Shown in pieces: positions 54,857 to 63,311 of a stretch of 64,000 nucleotides of DNA (within the stretch, counting starts at the first letter, position 1; the number at the start of each line of letters is the position of its first letter). The notes under the pieces were generated by a model. The model saw only the letters and a program-made list of their open reading frames with translations. It was not told the origin of the DNA and searched no databases. A program made the position numbers and the translations under genes. This stretch comes from Halorarum salinum. Its GTDB lineage: Archaea; Halobacteriota; Halobacteria; Halobacteriales; Haloferacaceae. The DNA lies in assembly GCF_013402875.1 (NCBI RefSeq), contig NZ_CP058579.1:3720001-3784000 (forward strand), in the 5' to 3' direction.

Positions 54857-55471
54857 ATGTCGGAGGAGGAAACCCCCGAACCCGAGGCGCCCGCCGACAG
54901 CGAGGGCGCCGCCGACAACGCACAGCTGTTCGGCGTCTGGGACGTCTCCGAGATCGAGTACAGCGACCCCTCGACGCGGCCGTACATCAACGTCACCCCC
55001 ATCGCGCACACGATGGGCCGGCACGCGTCCAAGCAGTTCCGCAAGTCCGAGATCTCGATCGTCGAGCGGCTCATCAACCGCCTGATGCAGAGCGAGGACA
55101 ACACGGGCAAGAAGCAGCAGGCGACCCGCATCGTCCGGGACGCCTTCGACATCGTCCACGACCGCACCGACGAGAACCCGGTTCAGACCCTCGTGGAGGC
55201 CGTCGAGAACGCCGCCCCGCGTGAGGAGACGGTCCGCCTGAAGTACGGCGGCATCTCCGTGCCGAAGGCCGTCGACGTCGCGCCCCAGCGCCGCGTCGAC
55301 CAGGCGCTGAAGTTCATCGGCGACGGCGTCGAGTCGACGACGTACAAGTCGACGACCACCGCCGCCGAGGCGCTCGCCGACCTGCTGGTCGGCGCCGCCC
55401 GCTACGACGTGCAGTCGTACCCCATCTCGCAGAAGGAGGAGCGGGAGCGGGTCGCGGCCGCCGCTCGCTGA
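54857..55471 (+). CDS. rpsG: Ribosomal protein uS7
   Basis: This 204-residue protein has an acidic haloarchaeal N-terminal extension (about 25 residues) and then the S7 body: INVTPIAHTMGRHASKQFRK, SIVERLINRLMQSEDNTGKK, APREETVRLKYGGI. It organises the head of the small subunit. In many archaea the elongation factor EF-2 gene follows; here it does not. Confidence 0.97.
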   Translation: MSEEETPEPEAPADSEGAADNAQLFGVWDVSEIEYSDPSTRPYINVTPIAHTMGRHASKQFRKSEISIVERLINRLMQSEDNTGKKQQATRIVRDAFDIVHDRTDENPVQTLVEAVENAAPREETVRLKYGGISVPKAVDVAPQRRVDQALKFIGDGVESTTYKSTTTAAEALADLLVGAARYDVQSYPISQKEERERVAAAAR

Positions 55472-55866
55472 GTTCGGTCTCTCCCTTTCGGCTCCGTTGG
55501 GACCGCCCCCGGATTCCCGGATCGGTCGCCCGCTACCGCGGGAAACCGGAGGGGGCGACCCGCTGGAACCATCGTCGAACGGTGTGTTCGACGCCCCCGC
55601 TTGTGGACATCGACGAGCTACCTCTCGCCCCACCGCTGAACGGCTAACATGCAGGCGAAAACTGCGGCGTTCACCGCTCTCTGGGCCCCAACTTCCGGAA
55701 TCGGGGACCGTCCGATGGAGGTGGTTCCGAAGAACCGGCGACAACAGCGGAGACTTTTAGATCGGGCTCCGAAACGGGCATGTGACCGTAACCACTCGTC
55801 TTAGTTCGCAGTTGTAATGGTGGTACATCCGTCGTGTGACTCACAGCCGATCTCGATCGGAGCCGA
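55472..55866. other. Gap with no supported gene
   Basis: About 395 bases between rpsG and the formate/nitrite transporter gene. No frame, RNA gene or repeat is convincing. The transporter promoter should lie at about 55800-55850, where the sequence is AT-richer (CTTAGTTCGCAGTTG). Confidence 0.4.
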
Positions 55867-56813
55867 ATGAGTGGCGAGGACAGCACGGATTCAGAGGAGG
55901 TCAGCGTATCGCCGGATCAGGCCGCGTCCGGCGCGCCTGCGTCCGGCAGGGCGGTCCCGAATCGCTTCACGGCCAACGAGATCTTCGAGCGGGTTCTCGC
56001 GAGCGCCGCCGAGGAGATCGTAGCCGGTAAACAGCGCCTCTTCTTCAGCGGGATGACCGCCGGATTCGCGATCGTGCTCACGTTTCTCGGACACGCGGTC
56101 GGCGCGGGGATCTTCCCCGACGACAGGTTCCTGAGCGCGATCCTCTATCCGATCGGATTCGTCTACATCATCATGGGCCACTACCAGTTGTACACCGAGA
56201 ACACGCCGCCGCCGGTCGCGCTCGTGCTGGCCCGGCGCGCGAGTTACCCGCTGTTGTTGCGCGTCTGGATCGTCGTGTTGATCGGGAACGTCGTGGGTGC
56301 GGGGCTCGGCGCGTTCCTCCTCGCGTACAGCCACGTTCTCTCGCCGGAAGCGATGCAGGCCGGCGTCGAATTCACCACCGCCGGACTCGATCACGGGTGG
56401 TGGACGGTGTTCACCAAAGCCCTCTTTGCCGGTTGGCTGGTCGCCGGCGTCGTGGGCTCGACCACGCGGCGCAGGATACGGTTTCTCGGCTGGCCCTGAT
56501 ATACGTCATGTTTCATATGATCGCTGCGGCCGGACTCTACCACGTCATTACGGCCGCGGGAGAGGTGTTCTTCTTCCCGTTCGTCACCGACTCGGGGCCG
56601 TCCGCCGTTCTCTACGGGTACTGGCTACCGGTGTTTCTCGGAAACACCATCGGCGGCGTGTTCCTGTTCGCGCTGACGAACTACGCCCAGACCGAGCAGC
56701 CACGCTTCCACGACGTTCGGGTGCTAACCGTACACGAACTGCTCTTCAGTTGGCGCGGTGGGCCGGAAATGCTGCCCTCCTCCACGGAGGAACCTGACTC
56801 CGGGACCGACTGA
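55867..56813 (+). pseudogene. Formate/nitrite transporter family protein with a frameshift
   Basis: The first frame runs from the ATG at 55867 to ...FAGWLVAGVVGS and then leaves the family sequence, stopping at 56499. The second frame picks up at DHAAQDTVSRLALIYVMFHM and runs to 56813. Adding one G to the GGG of GTCGTGGGCTCG at about 56455-56458 joins them as GVVGLDHAAQDTVSR in a single protein of about 315 residues with six membrane segments. FNT channels pass formate, nitrite or similar small anions. Either the gene is inactive or the base is a sequence error. Confidence 0.78.
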
Positions 56814-57147
56814 CTGCCTCCGTTTTCGAACCGAGTCGGCGACGGTGGGAAACGACTCGCGGGAGAGCGGGTTCGATCCCTCTCGTGCTCCTCGAACGGC
56901 GTCGTTCGGCGGATCCACGTAGCGCTGTTCACGCCAACTCGGACGTTCGGGACGGGTGGTACCGGTAACGGGACGATCGCGAAAGCCCCTGCCGCTACGC
57001 TCCGGAGGCGCGTTCGTCGTCGGGGTCGCGGGACGGGCGGGGATTTCGAGGTGAATCCGTCGTCGGCCGCGGTCGATCCGACTCGAACCCCCGGGGATCG
57101 GCGGGAAACCCACAAGACACTTCCCGGCCTCCCGCGAGCACCCGAGC
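56814..57147. other. Gap with no supported gene
   Basis: About 330 bases between the transporter gene and the lipoprotein gene. I see no gene, RNA or repeat here. Confidence 0.4.
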
Positions 57148-58044
57148 GTGAACCCCCGCGTTCCCCTCCTCCTCGTGGCGCTCGCCCTCCTCGTCGGCCT
57201 GGCCGGCTGCTCGGCGGCCGGCTCGATCGACATGACGCCGGCGAGCGACGCGGAACTCGCCGACCACGCCAGCAGGTCGCTCCCGACCAGCGACGACCCG
57301 CGGGCGGCGGTGCGGCGCGACCTCGTCCGCGGCGCCGTCCGGAACGGCTCCGCGACTGCGAACGACACCAGGCCGCCCGTCGACCCGGACGGCCTCCCGT
57401 TCGCCGTCGACGGCGCGTACCACGACCTCTCCGTCGAGGAGACCGGGAACCACACCGAGACGCGGGTGAGCCTCGAGGTCGACTACAACGGGACGACCGA
57501 CGGCGAGGCGGTCGCCCACGACGACCTCCCGCCGGCCGACCGGGCGCTGGTCGACGCGGTGCTCCCGCCGCGGGACGGCTACCGGACCGAGGAGTACGAC
57601 CTCGGGACGGGGACCCTGTACACCGACGAGGAGGCGGCCGAGTCCGTGCTGCTCGGCGGCGGGTACGACGCCGTCGAGTACGACGGCGAGCGCTACCCGA
57701 TCCGCGTCGAGGACGGCGGGCCCCGGACCGTCACGCGTTACCGATACACCGCGACCGAAGTAGCCCCCAGCGCCGAGGCGTACGGCGGGGACCTGCGCGA
57801 GACGAAGGCGTTCACGCTCTCGGGGCTCCCGGACGCCGAGGCGGAGATCGTCGGGGAGGCCGTCGACGGGAGCTACTACGCGGAGTCGGACGACGACGAG
57901 GCGTTCGCCTCGCTGCTCGACCGCTTCCGGAGCCACGAGGCCGTGGAGTCCGACGAGTACGCCGGGTCGTGGATCGTCCGCTACGAGGGGGAGATCTACT
58001 GGGCACGGCTCCACTACGAGGAGTTCCCGATGGAGCGGAGGTAG
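57148..58044 (+). CDS. Secreted lipoprotein of unknown function
   Basis: This 298-residue protein has a Sec-type lipoprotein signal (PLLLVALALLVGLAGC). The mature part is acidic, with several NxT/NxS sites (NGSA, NDT, NHTE, NGTT) that could be glycosylated, and a repeated beta character. No domain is recognised. The start is a GTG at 57148. It is followed by a VOC gene five bases downstream, so the two may share a transcript. Confidence 0.75.
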   Translation: MNPRVPLLLVALALLVGLAGCSAAGSIDMTPASDAELADHASRSLPTSDDPRAAVRRDLVRGAVRNGSATANDTRPPVDPDGLPFAVDGAYHDLSVEETGNHTETRVSLEVDYNGTTDGEAVAHDDLPPADRALVDAVLPPRDGYRTEEYDLGTGTLYTDEEAAESVLLGGGYDAVEYDGERYPIRVEDGGPRTVTRYRYTATEVAPSAEAYGGDLRETKAFTLSGLPDAEAEIVGEAVDGSYYAESDDDEAFASLLDRFRSHEAVESDEYAGSWIVRYEGEIYWARLHYEEFPMERR

Positions 58045-58049
58045 GTCCC

Positions 58050-58463
58050 GTGGGATACGACCACGCCGACCCCGACCGCGCCGGCGGGGTGCACCACGTC
58101 GAACTGTACGCGTCCGACCTCGACGCGTCGGTCGACTTCTGGGGCTGGCTGCTCGGCGAACTCGGCTACGGGGTGAAGAACGACTGGGACGGCGGGCGCT
58201 CGTGGATACACGGCCCGACGTACGTCGTGCTCGTGGAGGCGAGCGACCCCGAGCACCCGTTCGACCGCGGCGCCGCCGGCCTCAACCACCTCGCGTTCCA
58301 CGCCGCCTCGCGCGAGCAGGTGGACGACCTCGCGGCGGGCGTCCGCGAGCGCGAGGACGCGAGCGTGCTGTACGAGGACCGCCACCCTTACGCGGGCGGC
58401 TACTACGCGCTGTACTGCGAGGACCCCGAGGGGATCAAGGTCGAGGTCGTCGGCCCCGAGTGA
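58050..58463 (+). CDS. VOC/glyoxalase-fold family protein
   Basis: This 137-residue protein shows the vicinal oxygen chelate fold: GGVHHVELYASDLDASVDFW at the start, LNHLAFHAASREQVDDL in the middle and YYALYCEDPEGIKVEVV at the end, supplying possible metal ligands H, H and E. It could be a lyase, dioxygenase or thiol transferase; the subfamily is not clear. Start GTG at 58050, right after the lipoprotein gene. Confidence 0.82.
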   Translation: MGYDHADPDRAGGVHHVELYASDLDASVDFWGWLLGELGYGVKNDWDGGRSWIHGPTYVVLVEASDPEHPFDRGAAGLNHLAFHAASREQVDDLAAGVREREDASVLYEDRHPYAGGYYALYCEDPEGIKVEVVGPE

Positions 58464-58529
58464 CCCCGCCCGCGAGGCGGAGCACGGTCCGGGGCCGCGT
58501 ACGGCCCGGCCCGCTTCCGTCCGCCGACG

Positions 58530-59453
58530 TCACGACAGGTCCGGTAGCCCTGCCTCGATCTCGCCGCGCCGCCCCTCGAGCCACTCGGGGAGGACCAGCC
58601 GCTCGCCGAGTTCGTCGAGGTCCTCGTCGACCGTGTACCCCGGACCCTTCGTCGCGAACTCGAACAGCACGCCCCCGGCCGTCCGCGCGTACACCGATCT
58701 GAACCACTTCCGATCGATGATCTCGGTCGGCCGGAGCCCGTGGTCGAGCAGGACGTCGCGCCAGGCCGACTGCTCGTCCTCGGTCACCTGGAACGCGACG
58801 TGATGGACGGTCCCGGCGCCGGGAAGCCCCCGCGGGGCCTGCGGGTCCTCGAGGACGTCGACGACGTACCCGAGGTCGCCCCCGGCCTCGTACCGTCGGC
58901 GGCCGTGCTCTGCCCCGGTCTCCCGGTACCCCATCTCCTCCAGGAGCTCCGCGGTGGCGCCGGCGCTCGTGAGCGAGAGGGTCACGCCGAAGAACCCCCG
59001 GATGGCGCGGTCCGCCGGGACGGGCCCGTCGGGCGGGTCCCCGTCGGGGGCGTCCGCGCGGGCCACGAGCTCCAGCGGGAGCCCGTCCGGGTCCTCGAAC
59101 GGGAGGACCTCGTCGCCGAACCCGTCGCGCGGGTCGCCGACGTCGACCCCGGCCTCGGCGAGCCGATCGGCCCAGTAGTCCGTCGAGCCCGCCGGAACCA
59201 GGAACTGCGTGGTGCTGACCTGGCCCGTCCCCACGCGGCCGGCGCGAGCACCGGGGTACGGGAAGAACGTCATGCTGGTCCCGGGCGACCCCCCGCGGTC
59301 GCCGTAGAACAGGTGGTACACCGACACGTCGTCCTGGTTCACGCTCCGCTTGACCAGGCGAAGCCCGAGCACGTCGGCGTAGAACTCCAGGTTCCGTCGG
59401 GGATCGCTCCCGATCGCCGTCACGTGGTGGATACCGGGGATGGGCCCTGGCAT
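58530..59453 (-). CDS. Two-domain ring-cleaving dioxygenase of the VOC superfamily (MhqO/LinE type)
   Basis: This 307-residue protein has two VOC halves: PGIHHVTAIGSDPRRNLEFYA and FEDPDGLPLELVA in the first, TVHHVAFQVTEDEQSAWRD and GGVLFEFAT in the second. It resembles the hydroquinone-type ring-cleavage dioxygenases (MhqO, LinE), which use Fe(II) and two His plus one Glu. The ATG at 59453 begins MPGPIPGIHHV, the family start. It is convergent with the small VOC gene. The substrate is not known from context. Confidence 0.85.
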   Translation of the reverse strand: MPGPIPGIHHVTAIGSDPRRNLEFYADVLGLRLVKRSVNQDDVSVYHLFYGDRGGSPGTSMTFFPYPGARAGRVGTGQVSTTQFLVPAGSTDYWADRLAEAGVDVGDPRDGFGDEVLPFEDPDGLPLELVARADAPDGDPPDGPVPADRAIRGFFGVTLSLTSAGATAELLEEMGYRETGAEHGRRRYEAGGDLGYVVDVLEDPQAPRGLPGAGTVHHVAFQVTEDEQSAWRDVLLDHGLRPTEIIDRKWFRSVYARTAGGVLFEFATKGPGYTVDEDLDELGERLVLPEWLEGRRGEIEAGLPDLS

Positions 59454-59535
59454 GGGATCACGTACGCGGCCATCGGTCAATAACGCTGGGTCGAGTCCAC
59501 GGCGGGAGTGACCGCGGACGCCGGGTCGCGTCCGT

Positions 59536-60171
59536 CTACTGGCCGTAGCTCTCGAACTGCTCGATCGCCGTGTCGAGTTCGGACTCCGGGAGCTCCGTCG
59601 GCTCCCCCACCGAGCGCGCCCGCAGGTACAGCTCCGCGAGGCTCTCGACGTGGTGGGTGTGCTCGACCGCGCTCCCGACGTCGTCGGCGACGACGACGAG
59701 CCCGTGGTTCTCGATGAAGCACGCCGTCGCGTCGGCGCCCTCCAGCGCGGCGACGACGTTGGCCGCCAGCTCCTCGGTGCCGTACGGCGCGTACTCGGCG
59801 ACCGGGACGCGCTTGCCGACCGCGACGATCATGTAGTGGATCGGCGGAAGCGGCTCGTGGAGGACGGCCATCGTCGTCGCCATCGGCGAGTGGGTGTGGA
59901 CGATGGCGCCCGGCTCCGCGGCGTGCCCGCGGTAGATGTGCCGGTGCATCGGCACCTCGCTGGACGGCTTCATCGCCCCGGCGACCCGCTCGCCGTCGAG
60001 GTCGACCACGGGGACGTCGCCGGCGTCGAACGCGTCGTAGGCGACGCCGGTTGGCGTGACGGCGAACCGGTCGCCGCGCCTGACGCTGAGGTTCCCCGTC
60101 CGGCCGGGCGTCAGCCCGGCAAGGTCGGGCGCGTGCTCCACCACGGCGTTCCGTTCGGCCTCGAGTGTCAC
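59536..60171 (-). CDS. Class II aldolase/adducin family protein (FucA-like)
   Basis: This 211-residue protein has the zinc-dependent aldolase pattern: GNLSVR (26-31), KPSSEVPMH (68-76), the metal ligands in [11 protein letters not shown] (H92, H94) and a later ENHG. Such enzymes cleave sugar 1-phosphates such as L-fuculose 1-phosphate or 5-deoxyribulose 1-phosphate. The GTG start overlaps the stop of the HAD gene by GTGA, so the two are coupled. The pair could form part of a sugar or 5'-deoxyadenosine salvage path. Confidence 0.85.
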   Translation of the reverse strand: MTLEAERNAVVEHAPDLAGLTPGRTGNLSVRRGDRFAVTPTGVAYDAFDAGDVPVVDLDGERVAGAMKPSSEVPMHRHIYRGHAAEPGAIVHTHSPMATTMAVLHEPLPPIHYMIVAVGKRVPVAEYAPYGTEELAANVVAALEGADATACFIENHGLVVVADDVGSAVEHTHHVESLAELYLRARSVGEPTELPESELDTAIEQFESYGQ

Positions 60172-60872
60172 AGTACCACTTCCGTCAGCGCCGTGAAATC
60201 GGTGATGGTGTGGTCCGGCCGCCGCCAGTCCGGCAGGTCGCCCGCCTCCTCCGGGCCGTTGAACAGGACCGTCTCCAGGCCGACCGCGTTCGCCCCCTCG
60301 ACGTCCGACTCGGGCGAGTTTCCGACCATCAGCGCTTCGCTCGGCCGACAGTCGAGCCGCGCGAGCGGGAGCGTGAACATCACCGAGGCGGGCTTCTCCC
60401 GGCCGGTCTCCTCCGAGGTCAACAGCAGGTCGACGTGCTCCTCGATGCCGAGCCGGTGGAGCTTCTTCAACTGGATGCGGGTGGTGAGGTTCGTGACGAC
60501 GGCCACGGCCACCCCCGCCCCCCGGATCGCCGCGAGGGCGTCGACAACGCCCTCGAACAGCGACATCCCGTCGACGTAGGCGTCCCAGTACGCCTCGCCC
60601 AGCCGCAGGGCGTCCTCCGAGCGGTGGGTACCCGCGTGAAGGTGGATGGCGCGCTTGAAGTAGAGGAACCGCTCGTGGGCGGAGGCCGTCCCGGCGAGTT
60701 CGCGTTTCACCTCGCGGCGCCCCTCCCGGTAGAGCGCGTCGAACCCGTCGCGGTCGAGGTCGTAGCCGAGGTCGCGGAACGTCTCGAACGCCGCCCGCTT
60801 GCCGGCCTCGTTGCAGGGCGGGTACGGGTACAGCGTGTCGTCGAGGTCGAACAGCACAGCCTCGAAAGTCAT
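60168..60872 (-). CDS. HAD superfamily hydrolase (HAD-IA)
   Basis: This 234-residue protein has the nucleophile motif [10 protein letters not shown] (near residues 8-17), VVTNLTT as motif [10 protein letters not shown] as motif III and [13 protein letters not shown] as motif IV. It is a phosphatase-type HAD enzyme with a small helical cap. It overlaps the aldolase gene and is the first gene of that pair. The substrate is likely a small phosphate ester, perhaps linked to the aldolase product. Confidence 0.87.
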   Translation of the reverse strand: MTFEAVLFDLDDTLYPYPPCNEAGKRAAFETFRDLGYDLDRDGFDALYREGRREVKRELAGTASAHERFLYFKRAIHLHAGTHRSEDALRLGEAYWDAYVDGMSLFEGVVDALAAIRGAGVAVAVVTNLTTRIQLKKLHRLGIEEHVDLLLTSEETGREKPASVMFTLPLARLDCRPSEALMVGNSPESDVEGANAVGLETVLFNGPEEAGDLPDWRRPDHTITDFTALTEVVL

Positions 60873-60958
60873 ACCGCCGCGTCCGCGGCGGAGAGGTAAA
60901 AAGCCCCCTCGGACGGCGCGGTCACGGGGCCGGTCACCCCGTCGCGACCGCCGTCGGC

Positions 60959-61480
60959 TCAGGCCGAGTCCCGAGCGAACGTGGCGCTCCCGAAGGCGAC
61001 CGCCGCGCCGCCGACGAGGAGCGCGACCCCGGTACCCGTCACGAGCAACAGCGGGACGAAGTCGCCCGCCGCGTACCGGAGGAACACGCCCGCCGCGAGC
61101 GCGAGCGCCAGGGCGCCGAGGGTCGCGAACGCGCCCGCGACGCCCGGCCGCCAGCCGTCCGGCGCGCCGTGGGCCCTCGTCCACGAGGCCGCCAGCGCCG
61201 AGAGGAGCGCGAGGACGCCGAGGAACGTCGCGAACGCCGCGTCGTAGGCCGCGGAACTCGTGAACGGCGGCAGGACCGCCTCCAGCGCGTCGAACGCGAC
61301 GATCGTGAGGTAGCCCGGGATCGCGAACGGCGGGAGGGGGACGGCGTACAGCAGGCCGTACAGGCCGGCGATGACGGCGCCGGCCGCGACGCCGTCGCGG
61401 AGGAGGGTTCGGGGCGCGAACGGCTCCCGAACGCTCGCCGATGCGGGGGTCGACGGAGTGGCCGCGGTCGTCGGGACCAT
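60959..61480 (-). CDS. Predicted membrane protein with four transmembrane segments
   Basis: This 173-residue protein has a Thr/Ala/Pro-rich start and four hydrophobic segments (about 30-50, 84-104, 117-137, 140-165). It contains no motif I recognise. I chose the ATG at 61480 because it gives the shortest hydrophilic N-terminus; an upstream in-frame GTG (61507) is also open. It is the last gene before the possibly acquired segment. Confidence 0.65.
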   Translation of the reverse strand: MVPTTAATPSTPASASVREPFAPRTLLRDGVAAGAVIAGLYGLLYAVPLPPFAIPGYLTIVAFDALEAVLPPFTSSAAYDAAFATFLGVLALLSALAASWTRAHGAPDGWRPGVAGAFATLGALALALAAGVFLRYAAGDFVPLLLVTGTGVALLVGGAAVAFGSATFARDSA

Positions 61481-61570
61481 ACCCCCGGGTTGTGGCGGCT
61501 GCACCAAATAGCTGCAGGTCGGTTACATCGGTCGGCTGACTCGCCCGGAAAGCGGATTCACTGGGCCTGT

Positions 61571-61598
61571 TGAAACCCTCAAGCGATGATAGGTTTCA
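61571..61598. repeat. Inverted repeat resembling an insertion-sequence end
   Basis: TGAAACC at 61571-61577 is mirrored by GGTTTCA at 61592-61598 inside the stretch GGGCCTGTTGAAACCCTC...GGTTTCAGTGACCGTGCTGAC. From memory this style of sequence resembles ends of haloarchaeal IS elements. No transposase lies beside it, so it would be a solo end. I cannot confirm it without a database. Confidence 0.3.
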
Positions 61599-61673
61599 GT
61601 GACCGTGCTGACTACAGGGCGCGTATCGGTCACGGAGCGCACTCGGATTCAGCGTTACGTACAGAGGAGATAC

Positions 61674-61937
61674 CTACCGTTGAGTGGCGTCCGCGTCGTA
61701 CAGGGGAGAGCGGTCCCGCCGGGCGCGACGGGGTGAGGGGAGGACGTCGGTGTCGGTGAGCGCGGCGGCGGCCTCGACGGTGTTGACGAGGCGCATCGTG
61801 CGCGCCATCGGGCCGACGCAGTACGGTGAGGGCGAGAGTACGCTCGCCTTCTCCCTCGCGGAGTCGGAGTCGGAGTCCACGTCGCCCGTGAGGCGGTCGA
61901 GTACCGCCTGCACGTCCGCGTCCGGTTCGTCGGCCAT
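61674..61937 (-). CDS. Small hypothetical protein
   Basis: This 87-residue frame begins MADEPDADVQAVLDRLTGDV, which is acidic as expected for haloarchaea, but turns basic at the end (SPRRARRDRSPLYDAD). The gene is divergent from the lipoprotein at 62040. No TATA-like element is evident before its ATG and no domain is recognised, so it may be a real accessory gene or a chance frame. Confidence 0.4.
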   Translation of the reverse strand: MADEPDADVQAVLDRLTGDVDSDSDSAREKASVLSPSPYCVGPMARTMRLVNTVEAAAALTDTDVLPSPRRARRDRSPLYDADATQR

Positions 61938-62039
61938 CGTCGAAGGTCGCACACGGCGACAGAGAATCGGCGGACGAAGTGGCGAAGGCGGTCGATAGAT
62001 CATACTGTTTTTACCACTCTCTGTTATTGTTTTTATCCA

Positions 62040-63191
62040 ATGAGGTCCCCGACACGACGCGCGGCGCTCGCCGTCTGCGTCGCCCTCCTTCTCGTCACCG
62101 CCGGCTGTAATGGCGGGACGACCCCAACCAGCACCGCTCCGACGACCACTGGCACGCCCACGACGACTGGCACGTGGTCGCCGAATGCCACCGTGGAGCA
62201 GTATCCACCGGGCGTCGCGGCGAACGGCACACTCACGAACGCATCGAGACTCGTCAACGCGCACTTCAACGCGACCGCGAACAAATCGTTGGAGCTCACT
62301 TATAAGGGAGTGTACTCGGATCAGCGCTTCGTCAACCGCTACGCACACGGCACGAACCAGACGCCGTACTACAGCACGCTCAACAGGACGCACACCTCCG
62401 ACAGCGACCACAGCATCCGAAGGGCGGGAGAGTCGTACCAGACGGGCTCACATGGCTACATCAAGGATGACGGTGGCACTAAGACGGATTACACCGTCAC
62501 ACAGGACCCCAGCAGCGGCGGCTCCAGTTGGCTGGACCTCGCACCATACACCGCACAGCGGACTATGTGGGGCCATCTCTCCACCGGGAACTACACTGTC
62601 AACGGCACCGTCGAACGAGATGGGCAGACGTTTGTCCAACTCACCGCCAACGGGTCCACACCACCGGACAAGCTTCCATCGTACGAGGGGACGGCGCTCG
62701 TCACGCCCGACGGCGTCGTCTACAACATCGATGCGTCCTTTGGTCCACCCGACAATGAATACGATGAGTCGATTTCACTCGACACCGACGTGAAATGGTC
62801 GGGGGCGCCGCCATGGGTTGCTGACCTCCCACAGCTCTCGCTGTCGGTGGTTCAGGACGGGCGCGCGCTCGAAATTCGGAACACTGGTGGGGCGGCCCTT
62901 CCGGCGAACGTATCGTTTGATGTCTACGTGAGAAATACGACTACTGAAACGGTGGAGGACTCAGACCGCTCTACGGCTGACGCGAACGGGACCGTCATCA
63001 CGGATGCGCGACTCGAACCCGGTGACGCCGTCTACGTGACCGCTGAGATCGACGGGAACTCCTCATCGTTCACACTCCACGACGAACCAACTCGGGGGGA
63101 CTACACCTTCGGGTTCGCCGGCCTCCGCGGTACGCACGAGCACATTAGCTACCGGTTGGTAACGGGCGTTAAGACCTCCCAGTACGAGTGA
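62040..63191 (+). CDS. Secreted haloarchaeal lipoprotein (DUF7537-like)
   Basis: This 383-residue protein has a Sec lipoprotein signal (ALAVCVALLLVTAGC), a Thr/Pro/Gly linker (TSTAPTTTGTPTTTG), many NxT/NxS sites and a beta-rich body. The last part (LSLSVVQDGRALEIRNTGGAAL) resembles a CARDB/Ig-like domain. Codon use is less GC-biased than that of its neighbours to the left, suggesting that it belongs to an acquired segment. A TATA-like GTTTTTACC about 30 bases upstream fits a leaderless start. Confidence 0.75.
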   Translation: MRSPTRRAALAVCVALLLVTAGCNGGTTPTSTAPTTTGTPTTTGTWSPNATVEQYPPGVAANGTLTNASRLVNAHFNATANKSLELTYKGVYSDQRFVNRYAHGTNQTPYYSTLNRTHTSDSDHSIRRAGESYQTGSHGYIKDDGGTKTDYTVTQDPSSGGSSWLDLAPYTAQRTMWGHLSTGNYTVNGTVERDGQTFVQLTANGSTPPDKLPSYEGTALVTPDGVVYNIDASFGPPDNEYDESISLDTDVKWSGAPPWVADLPQLSLSVVQDGRALEIRNTGGAALPANVSFDVYVRNTTTETVEDSDRSTADANGTVITDARLEPGDAVYVTAEIDGNSSSFTLHDEPTRGDYTFGFAGLRGTHEHISYRLVTGVKTSQYE

Positions 63192-63311
63192 GAGACTACA
63201 GACCGCGCCGACCTGCTCGCCCACTCGCTCGCTCCGGAGAATCGGACAATCCCCTGAGCGATTGACCCTCTGTATGCAGCAGGAGGTTCCTGAGGGACGT
63301 TTGCGAGGTTT

